Source of the DNA: Lachnospiraceae bacterium
Lineage (GTDB): Bacteria > Bacillota > Clostridia > Lachnospirales > Lachnospiraceae
Reading direction: 5' to 3'
Length of the DNA stretch: 64,000 nucleotides
Assembly: GCA_902363445.1 (NCBI GenBank)
Contig: CABJAB010000001.1
Span: 124,001 to 188,000, forward strand
Part shown: positions 51,748 to 59,989 of the stretch, piece after piece
Layout: each line of letters begins with the position of its first letter
Numbering within the stretch: the stretch's first letter is position 1
Program-made: the position numbers and the translations under genes
The notes under the pieces: model-generated
Databases searched by the model: none
What the model was told of the DNA's origin: nothing
The model's input: only the letters and a program-made list of their open reading frames with translations

Positions 51748-52623
51748 CTATTCCACAATAAACTCTCTCAAATATCTGCTTCTGTTTGGATGTCTCAGCT
51801 TCCTCAATGCTTTTGCCTCGATTTGTCGGATTCTTTCTCTTGTAACTCCCATTCTTTTTCCAACTTCCTCCAATGTATGAGGATCCTGTCCGTTTAATCC
51901 AAAGCGTAAAACTAAAATCTTCTGTTCCCGTGGCTTCAGACATTCCATTTGACGGTTAATTTCCCGCTGCATTGCATTCTCCATAGCCAATTCTTCCGTA
52001 GACGGCGTAAATGTATCCTCAATGAAATCGCCTAATGTAGCATCTTCCTCTCCCACCGGAGTTTCAAGAGATACTGTAGAGGTCATATTCAACAGAATTT
52101 TTTCTACTTTTTCCTCTGTAAACCCTGTGACATCCGCCAGATTTTCAGATGTTACCACATCATTCTGCTGTATAATTTTATGCGTTGCTTTTTTCAGTTT
52201 TTGAATATCTTCACAAAAATGCACCGGTAAACGAATTGTTTTATCTAAATCTGAAATCGCCCGTGTAATCGCCTGACGAATCCACCATGTTGCATATGTA
52301 GAAAAACGAAATCCCAAATCAGGATCATATTTCTCAACTGCTTTGATCAGGCCTAAGTTTCCTTCCTGGATCAAGTCTAATAGCGTCAGCGAATGAGTAT
52401 ATGCTGCGTATTTTTTTGCCTGATTGATAACCAGTCTCAAATTGGAAGAAATCATTTTCTGTCTGGCATCATGATTACCTTTCTTGATCAAATATGCAAG
52501 TTTCATTTCTTCTGATTTTGTCAGTAATGGATTAGAACCTGCCTGCTTCAGATACCATTGAACAGAATCCATTTCCATATTACAAACTTCTCCTGTATTT
52601 TCTAACATTTTTTCCTGTGTCAA
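51748..52623 (-). CDS. Primary-type sigma-70 factor encoded on the mobile element
   Basis: 291 residues. Region 1.2 to region 4.2 of an RpoD/SigA-type factor without region 1.1: '[43 protein letters not shown]' (region 2), '[12 protein letters not shown]' (region 3), '[28 protein letters not shown]' (region 4). The -10 and -35 reading helices are essentially vegetative, so it should recognise TTGACA/TATAAT-like promoters. The start TTG 52623 has GGAGG 8 bases upstream; the ATG at 52668 and a later ATG are poorer. Immediately follows the CDF gene (41 bases). Confidence 0.9.
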   Translation of the reverse strand: MTQEKMLENTGEVCNMEMDSVQWYLKQAGSNPLLTKSEEMKLAYLIKKGNHDARQKMISSNLRLVINQAKKYAAYTHSLTLLDLIQEGNLGLIKAVEKYDPDLGFRFSTYATWWIRQAITRAISDLDKTIRLPVHFCEDIQKLKKATHKIIQQNDVVTSENLADVTGFTEEKVEKILLNMTSTVSLETPVGEEDATLGDFIEDTFTPSTEELAMENAMQREINRQMECLKPREQKILVLRFGLNGQDPHTLEEVGKRMGVTRERIRQIEAKALRKLRHPNRSRYLREFIVE

Positions 52624-52664
52624 TACACGCTCCTCCTTCCGATACTTTCTATTGCTTACCAGCA

Positions 52665-53626
52665 TCAAGTATCCATAAACTGCTTCACTTCTTCTTTGTC
52701 ATATTCTATTTCTGGAAGTAATTCAAAGTAAAAATCAGCATACTGCTGTGCCAATGTAGCAATGCATCTTGCCTGTAACAGTTGCATTTTTCTAACAGAA
52801 AGTTCATCTTTATCCAGAGTAATATATGCACTGATCCACAATTTTCTTCCTGTTCTGACAATGTTATAATGCAGATCAGAACACTTGCTTTCAAAAATAA
52901 TCGGTTCTACAATAGATTTAATATCCAAAACAATTTCTTCTTCCGGTGAAATCAGCAAAAGATCACGAATTGCACTACTGACTGTTTTAATTGGAACCGG
53001 AAGCATAACAACAGACAGAATCATAGTGAACAAAGCATCTAAATATGGACTTACTCTCTGAACCCATAAGGCTTCCACAAATACCGGTAGGAAAAACGCA
53101 GCGGTCATTCCGATGGAAATCATACTGTCGATTTTCCATCCTTGCATTTCTGCCTTTACGATAGGAGAATTTAGGCCTTTGTTCTTACGCCTGAGATATA
53201 TGGTTACAATCACACCAAGAATGCATGCAAACAATTCAAATCCGGCTACGGTATCAAAAGAGATTTGTCTTCCCCCATGAATAAGGATGTTAATGCTGTT
53301 TGCAATCAATCCCACCGTAGCTGCAATCATAGTCACACCCTTCACAACAATAAAAACCGTTTCCATCTGCATATAGCCGAACGGATATTTCTCATTGCTG
53401 GAACGATAAAGCAATGGGATCAAAAAAATGGAAGGAAGAAGCATAAAAAATTCAATTCCATCATAAACAGCATCTAAAAGAACCGTCTGTGAACTGGTAT
53501 ATACAGCCATGAAAAGCTCTACGATAACAAAAAATAAGTTTGCATAAAGAGAGAATGTCATAATCCGTTTTTCTTTTTTAGGACTTTTTTTACTTATCCG
53601 TATAGTAAATACTACCCTTTTCCTCA
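52665..53626 (-). CDS. Cation diffusion facilitator (CDF) family metal transporter
   Basis: 320 residues, six helices and a C-terminal cytosolic domain. Helix 2 reads '[14 protein letters not shown]' and helix 5 '[15 protein letters not shown]', so the usual H/D-xxx-D metal site is altered (Tyr and Gln replace His positions). Normally exports Mn2+, Zn2+ or Fe2+ in exchange for H+; the change leaves the metal open. The start at 53626 is the first Met after a terminator-like hairpin (53643-53694) and has no clear ribosome binding site. A later Met (MTFSLYANL) is the alternative. Expression apparently depends on passing that hairpin. Confidence 0.85.
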
Positions 53627-53642
53627 TAAATTTTATATGAAA

Positions 53643-53694
53643 CAAAAAGAAGAACTTTTCAGATGAAAAATCATGGCAAAAGTTCTTCTTTTCC
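53643..53694 (-). promoter_or_regulatory. Terminator-like hairpin in the leader of the CDF gene
   Basis: AAAAGAAGAACTTTT pairs with AAAAGTTCTTCTTTT, followed by T5 on the minus strand. It stands 17 bases before the CDF start codon with no room for a promoter in between. The loop contains an ATG whose short frame (MIFHLKSSSFCFI) runs through the 3' arm. Related in sequence to 55145-55204. Confidence 0.65.
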
Positions 53695-53716
53695 AATACA
53701 TATTGAACATTTTATG

Positions 53717-54487
53717 TCATACAGATTGCGTCAGACGGTTCAATTCACAAAAATAATGGTAAAATTCATTTGCCTTAATTTCTGCTTCTGTCCCAATTGT
53801 ATTCTTCTGTATTTTCTGCAAAATCCTCTGCATAATATCATTTGACAAATACTTAAATGCAACCTTTCCCCATGTGTCAGGAATGGCTTCTTGGTTACAA
53901 ACATCCCAAAACTGTAATCTACTGTCTGCCGGTAAGATCAAAATATATTTTTTATGTAGTCTTATAAGCCCATCAATACATTCGTTGCCCCAGAAAGTCT
54001 CGTCTGCCATTGCAACACCTATGATTTTTCGATTTCTTTCTGCACCTTCACATTCTGTCAGTAAAATCCCTGAATTCGGCTGTAACGCAGAAGGGATTCT
54101 TGGTTTTCCCTTCCGCAGTCCACTAAGATAACAACCTGTATCAAGAGCTTCTACCTTTTCCATATTTGCTCTCTCTTCCCTCGAAAGGTCAAATACTGCT
54201 TGTGAACGCTGACGAATTTTCATTGAATAAAGGCGATTCTTGTACTCTTGCTGCAAATAAAACTTTTCTTCTTCCCGCCGTTCTGCTTTCAACAAAGACT
54301 CATTCAATGCTTCCAGCCTACTCTGAATTGATCTATTTTTTACCACTACATATTTTCTAAATACATCTGGAAATAAAAATAATTTCACATCTTTCCCAAA
54401 TCTGATCTTAACTTTATCCTCTGCGATGTCTGTAATAACACCATCTCCAAATTTTTTATGAATGACCTCTTGTCCCAAAAGTTCCAT
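53717..54487 (-). CDS. Unknown protein with an N-terminal tudor-like (UvrD/CarD-type beta) domain
   Basis: 256 residues. Residues 1-45 ('GQEVIHKKFGDGVITDIAEDKVKIRFGKDVKLFLFP') are the small beta-barrel found at the ends of UvrD-like helicases and other nucleic-acid or RNA polymerase-binding proteins. A Glu/Lys/Arg-rich helical stretch (55-105) follows, then an alpha/beta C-terminal half of unknown type. Tightly linked to the L25 gene (start 5 bases after its stop, GGAGT 7 bases upstream). The domain choice hints at a role with RNA polymerase or the ribosome. Confidence 0.65.
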   Translation of the reverse strand: MELLGQEVIHKKFGDGVITDIAEDKVKIRFGKDVKLFLFPDVFRKYVVVKNRSIQSRLEALNESLLKAERREEEKFYLQQEYKNRLYSMKIRQRSQAVFDLSREERANMEKVEALDTGCYLSGLRKGKPRIPSALQPNSGILLTECEGAERNRKIIGVAMADETFWGNECIDGLIRLHKKYILILPADSRLQFWDVCNQEAIPDTWGKVAFKYLSNDIMQRILQKIQKNTIGTEAEIKANEFYHYFCELNRLTQSV

Positions 54488-54492
54488 AAGCA

Positions 54493-55059
54493 TTACTCCG
54501 TTGCCGGAACTTCTGCATGATGCTTTCTTTCGCTGACACGTAGTACAATTTCTTCGGAATCAACCTTTAGTTCAATCTTATCATTCATAAGTTCAGGAAT
54601 ATCTTTTACCATTAAAACCGTGCCTGTCGTAATACCATCCAAATCAACAGTAATCGTATCGATCATGTCTCCCGGTAAAGAAGCATACGGTATTTCCATC
54701 AGCATTTTTTCAAGCTGACCTGGAATTTTATCATCATTTGCAAGAAGAATATGAATAACGCTGTTCACTTTTTCATCTGCTGCTAATACCTGAAAACTGA
54801 TATGCTGAATTTCATCTTTCATTGCATCTATGTCTTTTTCTTTTATCTGTACTGGAAGTTTGCTTCCATCTAACTCTAATGTGAGCTTACTTCCCTCACG
54901 TTTCTGTCGAATCAGCCTACGTGCATCACTTTCTTTTAACTGAATAGAAATCGGATCTGGCAGGGACTTTCCGAATACATTTGCCGGAATGAATCCCAGA
55001 CGTCTTAATTTTTTTGCCTTAATGCCGCCTTCTCGTTTCTGAACACAAATTGTTTCCAT
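54493..55059 (-). CDS. Ribosomal protein bL25/Ctc family protein on the mobile element
   Basis: 188 residues. N-terminal 5S-rRNA-binding beta domain ('KLRRLGFIPANVFGKSLPDPISIQLKESDARRLI', 'DAMKDEIQHISFQVL'). A C-terminal TL5/Ctc-type domain follows ('PYASLPGDMIDTITVDLDGITTGTVLMVKDIP'). Chromosomal Ctc is a general-stress 5S rRNA protein; carriage on a mobilizable element is unusual. ATG 55059 with AGGAGGG upstream. A clear promoter (55238-55266) is separated from the gene by a terminator-like hairpin, suggesting attenuation. First gene of the cargo operon. Confidence 0.85.
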   Translation of the reverse strand: METICVQKREGGIKAKKLRRLGFIPANVFGKSLPDPISIQLKESDARRLIRQKREGSKLTLELDGSKLPVQIKEKDIDAMKDEIQHISFQVLAADEKVNSVIHILLANDDKIPGQLEKMLMEIPYASLPGDMIDTITVDLDGITTGTVLMVKDIPELMNDKIELKVDSEEIVLRVSERKHHAEVPATE

Positions 55060-55144
55060 TGTTTTTCCCTCCTGATTTTAAATTTTTGTTTTCCCTCAAT
55101 ACTGAAGAAAATATTTCCTTAAAACAAAATCTCAAGAATATAAC

Positions 55145-55204
55145 AAAAAGAAGAGCCTTTTCATATGGCACCAAAAAGTGTAATATCAAAAGCCCTTCTT
55201 TTTA
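55145..55204 (-). promoter_or_regulatory. Terminator-like hairpin (attenuator candidate) in the L25 leader
   Basis: AAAAAGAAGGGCTTTT pairs with AAAAGGCTCTTCTTTTT (one mismatch/bulge), followed by GTTAT; 27 bases after the predicted transcription start. The loop contains ATG AAA AGG ... giving a 10-residue frame (MKRLFFLLYS) that runs through the 3' arm. Also ends relaxase transcripts. Confidence 0.65.
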
Positions 55205-55237
55205 GACGGTTCTTTTCTGTATGATTTTGTTATATTT

Positions 55238-55266
55238 AGTATAGCATACTATGAAAGAAAAAGCAA
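55238..55266 (-). promoter_or_regulatory. Sigma-70 promoter of the cargo operon
   Basis: Minus-strand TTGCTT (55261-55266), 17-base spacer, TATACT (55238-55243). A weaker TTGAGA/TATTTT pair occurs after the hairpin, at about 55110-55137. Confidence 0.6.
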
Positions 55267-55297
55267 ATTTACATAATTTTTGATAAATCACTCTGCC

Positions 55298-56728
55298 TTA
55301 TCGTTCTCTATCCATAGATTTTTTCTTAACTGACCGTTTCGGCTGCTGTCTGCCTTCCTGCTGATAGCGGTGCAGTTTTTCCAGTACGCTTGCTTTTTTC
55401 GGCTGTTCCAATGGATTTTCTTTCTTCTGCTCCGTCTGATTTTTCCATGCCCGCAGTTCTTCATTGTATTCCATAATTAGTGCTTCTGCTTTGTTATAGA
55501 CCTTCTGAAAGGCTTGCACATTGGGATAACCTTCACGTTTTACGATCTGCTCCATACTCTTGTGCAGACGCTTTTCCAAATCCTCTAACAATTCTATTTT
55601 CCCTTCCAGAGATTTTCGTTCTTTGCCTTTAAAGAACCCTCGCAGCTCTGACAGTTGTTTTTTCAAAGAAAAAATATCCTGCTGTGTGCGTTTTATCTCC
55701 CTTGACTGTCCCTGCAAGTCATACATGACCTTCTGCATATCTTTCCACTCTTGCAAATCAATCTTTGGTACAGGTTTCGGCGGCAGCTTAAATTTGAAAA
55801 TCACTTCCTGTAAAAAGTCTTTTGCCCCTCGGATAATCTGTCGAAACATATCCGGCAGCCAACCGTATGTCCTGATAGATTGCAACGTTTCATCTGTGAT
55901 TTTTTCCTGCTTAATCTTCAAAATATCTTTTTCAGGAAGGCCCTCAACCAATGCCACATCAACTGTCCGATTCCATTCCTGCCTCGCCGCATTGTCTGCC
56001 TTTATCTCCTCTGCTTTCGGATTGTTCTTTCCGATTTTCTTCGTTGCCAGATAAACACCTCCCTGTTTGAATACCGATAGTTTTTCTGATTCTTCTTTTA
56101 CATAGCAGTTAATTGTATCCGTAAACAGTTCTTTCACTTCTTTGGTAAAGGCTTTGTTCTTAAACCATTCCTCTTTTTTTGTGAAAATATGACTTTCATA
56201 TACTTTCCCTTTCGGGATAATACTGCATCCGGCTCTGATATTTCCCTGCTCGTCTAAAATCTCTTTTTTCGTGCGTCTATGCTTTCCCTGCTCATCATAA
56301 AACATATTTCGGGTGGCAATCTTCACTTCGGGCTGTTCCAACATTTTCCGTTCGCTGAATACCAGATGAATATGATAATTCGTCTTTGTCTTGTTGTGAT
56401 GAAGGGCTGCGCTGCACTCTACACCATATCTTTTATGAAAAGTCTCTGTAAAAAGTCTTACCACATCACCTGCCCTGTACTGAACAAAACTTTCGGGAAG
56501 TGCTATGATGAACTCACGCCCTTCGATACATTTCCCTGCTGAGCCGCTTGCCTTAAAATCCAACTGATTTTCTCTTGCAAGATTTTTCCAAAATTCAGGC
56601 GTTGCCCCTTCTGTCTGATAGGTCGCATAGAGATATTCCTGTCTTTTCGGATTGGAGATATAATCAATCCTTCCTGCCACGTCGGACAGCTTACTTTGTC
56701 TGATAAATGAATGTCTGCCTATAAGCAT
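55298..56728 (-). CDS. Relaxase (MobA/MobL-like HUH nuclease)
   Basis: 476 residues. The HUH-type metal motif appears as 'HHNKTKTNYHIHLVFSER' near residue 105-125 and the N-terminal region 'IDYISNPKRQEYLY' offers the nicking tyrosine. The C-terminal half is a long coiled coil with a basic tail (KRSVKKK). It nicks oriT and pilots the strand during mobilization. ATG 56728 directly follows GAGGAAGGAGG. Candidate oriT hairpins lie 90-150 bases upstream of it. Confidence 0.88.
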   Translation of the reverse strand: MLIGRHSFIRQSKLSDVAGRIDYISNPKRQEYLYATYQTEGATPEFWKNLARENQLDFKASGSAGKCIEGREFIIALPESFVQYRAGDVVRLFTETFHKRYGVECSAALHHNKTKTNYHIHLVFSERKMLEQPEVKIATRNMFYDEQGKHRRTKKEILDEQGNIRAGCSIIPKGKVYESHIFTKKEEWFKNKAFTKEVKELFTDTINCYVKEESEKLSVFKQGGVYLATKKIGKNNPKAEEIKADNAARQEWNRTVDVALVEGLPEKDILKIKQEKITDETLQSIRTYGWLPDMFRQIIRGAKDFLQEVIFKFKLPPKPVPKIDLQEWKDMQKVMYDLQGQSREIKRTQQDIFSLKKQLSELRGFFKGKERKSLEGKIELLEDLEKRLHKSMEQIVKREGYPNVQAFQKVYNKAEALIMEYNEELRAWKNQTEQKKENPLEQPKKASVLEKLHRYQQEGRQQPKRSVKKKSMDRER

Positions 56729-56824
56729 CCTCCTTCCTCGGCTCTCACCGGCTTTGCTGTGAGTAGGTGCATAGGCACCTGTTTACGAACTTATCCGCCT
56801 GTCAGCGGCTTGCCCCCTGCAAGG

Positions 56825-56873
56825 GCGAAATACGCAGAGCATAAACGAAGTTTGTGCGATGGGTGTATTTCGC
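56825..56873. other. Candidate origin of transfer (oriT)
   Basis: Nested inverted repeats upstream of the relaxase: GCGAAATAC (56825-56833) with GTATTTCGC (56865-56873), enclosing CATAAAC (56840-56846) and GTTTGTG (56850-56856). Position and structure fit oriT; the nick site is not known. Confidence 0.5.
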
Positions 56874-56914
56874 TCTCAAACGCCGAGGGCTTGTTTTTGT
56901 TTAACACAATCCAA

Positions 56915-57175
56915 TTACTTATCGGACTCACGCTTATATTTATGGGCGTATCCGCCCTTTTGATCTGCCCGTATCCGGGCTGTTTTTTCTATGACTGACA
57001 GCAGATGATCTACGGTACTTTCTTCCCATCCGGCAAGCCATATCAGAGTTTTTTCCTCCGCTTTTGTCAATTCCACGTCTGCCAGTACCTTGTTCATTTT
57101 TTGTATCTGTCTGCCCTCCATCTCATAAAATAAATCATTCACATTTCTGCTTTCTCTTTCCGGCTGCTTTAACAT
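56915..57175 (-). CDS. Small mobile-element protein, unknown
   Basis: 86 residues, helical and charged ('VNDLFYEMEGRQIQKMNKVLADVELTKAEEKTLIWLAGWEESTVDHLLSVIEKTAR'). No motif recognised; by position between the helicase and oriT/relaxase it may be a mobilization accessory protein. ATG 57175 with GGGAGTG 7 bases upstream; an earlier TTG is possible. Confidence 0.65.
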   Translation of the reverse strand: MLKQPERESRNVNDLFYEMEGRQIQKMNKVLADVELTKAEEKTLIWLAGWEESTVDHLLSVIEKTARIRADQKGGYAHKYKRESDK

Positions 57176-57335
57176 TTCTGACACTCCCTTCAAAAAATAA
57201 ATTCAAATTTTATCCGTATAAGCGTATAAACGTATCTCCCATACTTTTCAGAAACCTGTAATCCCTTGATCTTCCTAACGATATACGCATATACGCTTCT
57301 TTAGAAAATTCCTTTTTATCTGTTTTTCATCCGTA

Positions 57336-58712
57336 TCAGCGATAGCTGTCTATGCGTATCTGCGTATGAATCCCTTGAAATCCTCGGGCATTTTTTCCAT
57401 TATCCGATAGAATGTTCGTAGAATAATGAATTTGATATTTCTTTTCATTTTCTTTCAAATATCCCGAAAAACTTTTTGCACTCATAGGTTTTTCTGTATT
57501 GTCCTCACACCAGCGGCAGTACGCTTGATAAAGATTCTTAGAAGTCGCTGTTGTATTTTCTTCCAACCGGATATAGCCGGAGGACTGCATAAAAGCGATA
57601 ATGTTATTCCCGGATTCCATAGCTTCGTGTAGATTCTTCTTTGCACGTTCGCTGATGGTAAAGCGATATTCATTTTTCAGTAATCGTTTCAATCCATGCA
57701 AACACCAAAGAAATATATCATCCGCTTCTCTTTGCAATTTTTCAATCAGATAAGGATCATCCACCCTGTCCGGCGGCACATCTTTGACCGTAAGGATAAT
57801 CTGTCTGCGGTAAAATCCATAGGAACGGTCATGCAAAGCGCTCAGACTTCCGTTTCCAAAGCAGAGAAATCTGACATATAAATTCCCCTGTACGCTCTGC
57901 TTTGACTTCCTTTCCAAATCCATCTTATCCTCCAGAGTGACTATGGTTTTAATATAGTTGGTATCTTTCAAGGCTTCCAGTTTCATATCATCATCCACCA
58001 TCAAAAGCCTGTATTCCAAATCTGCCCTTGCAAAACGATTATGCTCTACCTTTTGAATATTGCTTACATTCATATTCGTTCCGAGAATTTTTCTCATAAC
58101 CAAACCGATACGGGATTTTCCCTCTCCACCTTTTCCTAAAATAATCAATAACTTCTGTGCCTTATTGGATGGGATTAAGCAATATCCCATATATTCCTGC
58201 AAGGTAGGAATATCATCTTCCTCCAACAGTTCTGAAAGAAATTTCAGCCACCGTTCCGGCTTTGCTTCTTTCATTTCATACTTTACAGGCAATCGGTTCA
58301 GACAGAATTCTTTCTTCTCTGTAAAATCTCCATTCAGAAAATAAGTTCCGTTATTCACATGGATACGATCCATTTGCACCGGAAGTTCTTCTGAATAGGC
58401 TTCCAGTTTAAGAACCTCCAAAAGCTGTTTTACTTTCTTGGAAATTCCCTTCGTAAGAACCGGTTTTACCATTCTGTAAATTTCTTTTTCTACTTCGCTG
58501 TCCGGCAGCATTCCGTCATAACTGAAAAAGATACCGTTGATACACTTCAATGGCATTCTTTGCAGAAAATTTTCGCAGAATGTCACTTCATCAACCTGCC
58601 CATCCTCATACCATTCCTGAGAATAAGAGTTAGCACTCATTTCCCTCTGATCCAATGCTTCTTCCAGTTTATTCCTTGTTCTTTCGTCTATACTTTTCCA
58701 TTCGTTCTTCAA
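57336..58712 (-). CDS. Phage/plasmid-type SF3 helicase (D5/P4 primase-helicase C-terminal type)
   Basis: 458 residues. Walker A 'ILGKGGEGKSRIG' near residue 200, followed by SF3 elements ('LMVDDDMKLEALKDTNYIKTIVT', 'FLCFGNGSLSALHDRSYGFYRR'), then a C-terminal winged-helix-like region. It should unwind DNA for autonomous replication of the excised element, with the CHC2 primase encoded upstream. The frame begins at TTG 58712, overlapping the primase gene by 44 bases; a later ATG (MSANSYSQ) after GAGGG is the alternative. Confidence 0.85.
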   Translation of the reverse strand: MKNEWKSIDERTRNKLEEALDQREMSANSYSQEWYEDGQVDEVTFCENFLQRMPLKCINGIFFSYDGMLPDSEVEKEIYRMVKPVLTKGISKKVKQLLEVLKLEAYSEELPVQMDRIHVNNGTYFLNGDFTEKKEFCLNRLPVKYEMKEAKPERWLKFLSELLEEDDIPTLQEYMGYCLIPSNKAQKLLIILGKGGEGKSRIGLVMRKILGTNMNVSNIQKVEHNRFARADLEYRLLMVDDDMKLEALKDTNYIKTIVTLEDKMDLERKSKQSVQGNLYVRFLCFGNGSLSALHDRSYGFYRRQIILTVKDVPPDRVDDPYLIEKLQREADDIFLWCLHGLKRLLKNEYRFTISERAKKNLHEAMESGNNIIAFMQSSGYIRLEENTTATSKNLYQAYCRWCEDNTEKPMSAKSFSGYLKENEKKYQIHYSTNILSDNGKNARGFQGIHTQIRIDSYR

Positions 58713-59283
58713 TTCTTTTCACATCCTTCCCTCTATCCAGTAAAAATTCAATTCTGTCCTGTAACTCTCCAAACACCAGTAAATCCAGATAGTAATTTAT
58801 CTTTTCTGTCTGCTGACAGGCTTCTATAAATTCTGCCTTCCATTCTTCATCTGGTGTTTTAGGTACATACCTTACTTTCCATTCTTCCAGTAAATGAAGA
58901 TAATCTGATAAAATACGGATACTTTCCCGTTCCCATTCTTCAAATTTATTTTCAGTCTGGTACAATGTTCTTTTCTGTTTTTCTTTTTTCTTACTGGCAT
59001 TCCTTTTCTTTAGGTTATCTGTAAAAATAGGTATCTGAAAATCTTCTGCCAGTTTCTTTGCTGCTTCCAATGGTGCAAGATGAAAGAAATCTGCCACAAA
59101 TGTGATCACATCTCCTTTCGCACCACAAGCAAAACAACAAAAACCTTTATCTATTTTCATGCTGGGATGCCTGTCATTATGAAAAGGACAACAAACCATT
59201 CCATTTTTATTTACTTTTAATCCATACTGCTCGGCAGCCTGCCTTGCCGTAACATTTTCTTTTACTACTTGAAAAATATTCAA
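58669..59283 (-). CDS. CHC2 zinc-finger primase-like protein
   Basis: 204 residues. The zinc finger reads 'GMVCCPFHNDRHPSMKIDKGFCCFACGAKGDVITFV', i.e. C-x2-H ... C-x2-C as in DnaG N-termini. The catalytic TOPRIM domain is missing, as in other small element-borne CHC2 proteins. Start TTG 59283 with AGGAG 5 bases upstream. It works presumably with the SF3 helicase. A large hairpin lies in its leader. Confidence 0.82.
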   Translation of the reverse strand: MNIFQVVKENVTARQAAEQYGLKVNKNGMVCCPFHNDRHPSMKIDKGFCCFACGAKGDVITFVADFFHLAPLEAAKKLAEDFQIPIFTDNLKKRNASKKKEKQKRTLYQTENKFEEWERESIRILSDYLHLLEEWKVRYVPKTPDEEWKAEFIEACQQTEKINYYLDLLVFGELQDRIEFLLDRGKDVKRIEERMEKYRRKNKE

Positions 59284-59314
59284 TTCGACTCCTTCTAAAT
59301 TCTCGTTGTATTCT

Positions 59315-59368
59315 CTCAGAGCCTTTGATATACTGAATTTGCGAGATAGAGTTATCAAAAGCTCTGAG
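59315..59368. other. Large hairpin in the primase leader
   Basis: CTCAGAGCCTTTGATA (59315-59330) and TATCAAAAGCTCTGAG (59353-59368), 15 of 16 paired, 22-base loop, about 30 bases before the primase start. Possible replication origin structure or regulatory hairpin. Confidence 0.45.
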
Positions 59369-59382
59369 AAATTGTCCTTGTA

Positions 59383-59643
59383 TTATACAAGGGCTTTTTC
59401 TTTTCCCTGCTTTCTTATTTCTTCATTGAAATATCCGGTTTCCTCCCACACTTTACGATCAGAACAGTAATAACTAAATTCATTGGAATCACCCATCTTC
59501 ATTGCAACTCCGAATTTCAAAATTCCCTGCTGTATCCCAATACGAACGTAATGAGCATCTTTTCCGATTGCTTTTGCAATTTCTGTAATTGGCACATTCC
59601 TGCCCGTAAATGGCGGCAATTCTACATATAATCTTTTATCCAT
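59383..59643 (-). CDS. Small HTH-type DNA-binding protein of the element
   Basis: 86 residues. 'VPITEIAKAIGKDAHYVRIGIQQGILKFGVAMKM' resembles the excisionase/MerR-like winged helix of Tn916-class elements. Start ATG 59643 (GGAGG 9 bases upstream) overlaps the stop of the preceding XRE gene. Likely an excisionase or replication regulator. Confidence 0.7.
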   Translation of the reverse strand: MDKRLYVELPPFTGRNVPITEIAKAIGKDAHYVRIGIQQGILKFGVAMKMGDSNEFSYYCSDRKVWEETGYFNEEIRKQGKEKALV

Positions 59644-59845
59644 TTTCCACATCCTCCTTTACAATCTGACTGAGTTCCTGTTCTAAAGCTATGGCAATTT
59701 TATATGCTACCTGCGGTGTACAGCTCTTTCCTGATATAATGCAGGAAATCGTCTGCCTTGATACTCCACTTAACTCAGCCAATTTCTTAATTGTCAAACC
59801 TCTTTCTCCCATCAAAATCTGCATTTTCAATACGTTTATTTTCAT
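59636..59845 (-). CDS. Small XRE/Cro-type HTH regulator
   Basis: 69 residues, all helix-turn-helix ('GLTIKKLAELSGVSRQTISCIISGKSCTPQVAYKIAIALEQEL'). Cro-like counterpart of the divergent XRE gene at 59990. ATG 59845 with AAGGAG 7 bases upstream. First gene of the replication/mobilization operon. Confidence 0.85.
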   Translation of the reverse strand: MKINVLKMQILMGERGLTIKKLAELSGVSRQTISCIISGKSCTPQVAYKIAIALEQELSQIVKEDVENG

Positions 59846-59868
59846 TTTCTTTCTCCTTTCTTTTTCAA

Positions 59869-59916
59869 TATGCACTTTTAATGCGCATTTTTATTATATG
59901 CACTTATTTTGCATAT
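59869..59916. promoter_or_regulatory. Two tandem 20-base operator-like repeats in the divergent control region
   Basis: TATGCACTTTTAATGCGCAT (59869-59888) and TATGCACTTATTTTGCATAT (59897-59916), 28 bases apart, between the two XRE genes. Likely the lysogeny-like switch of the element. Confidence 0.5.
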
Positions 59917-59989
59917 GTCAATATCTTTTCGCGCAAATATGTACTTGTAATTCATATTTCTTTATGATATGATAAGCGTGAGGTGAATA

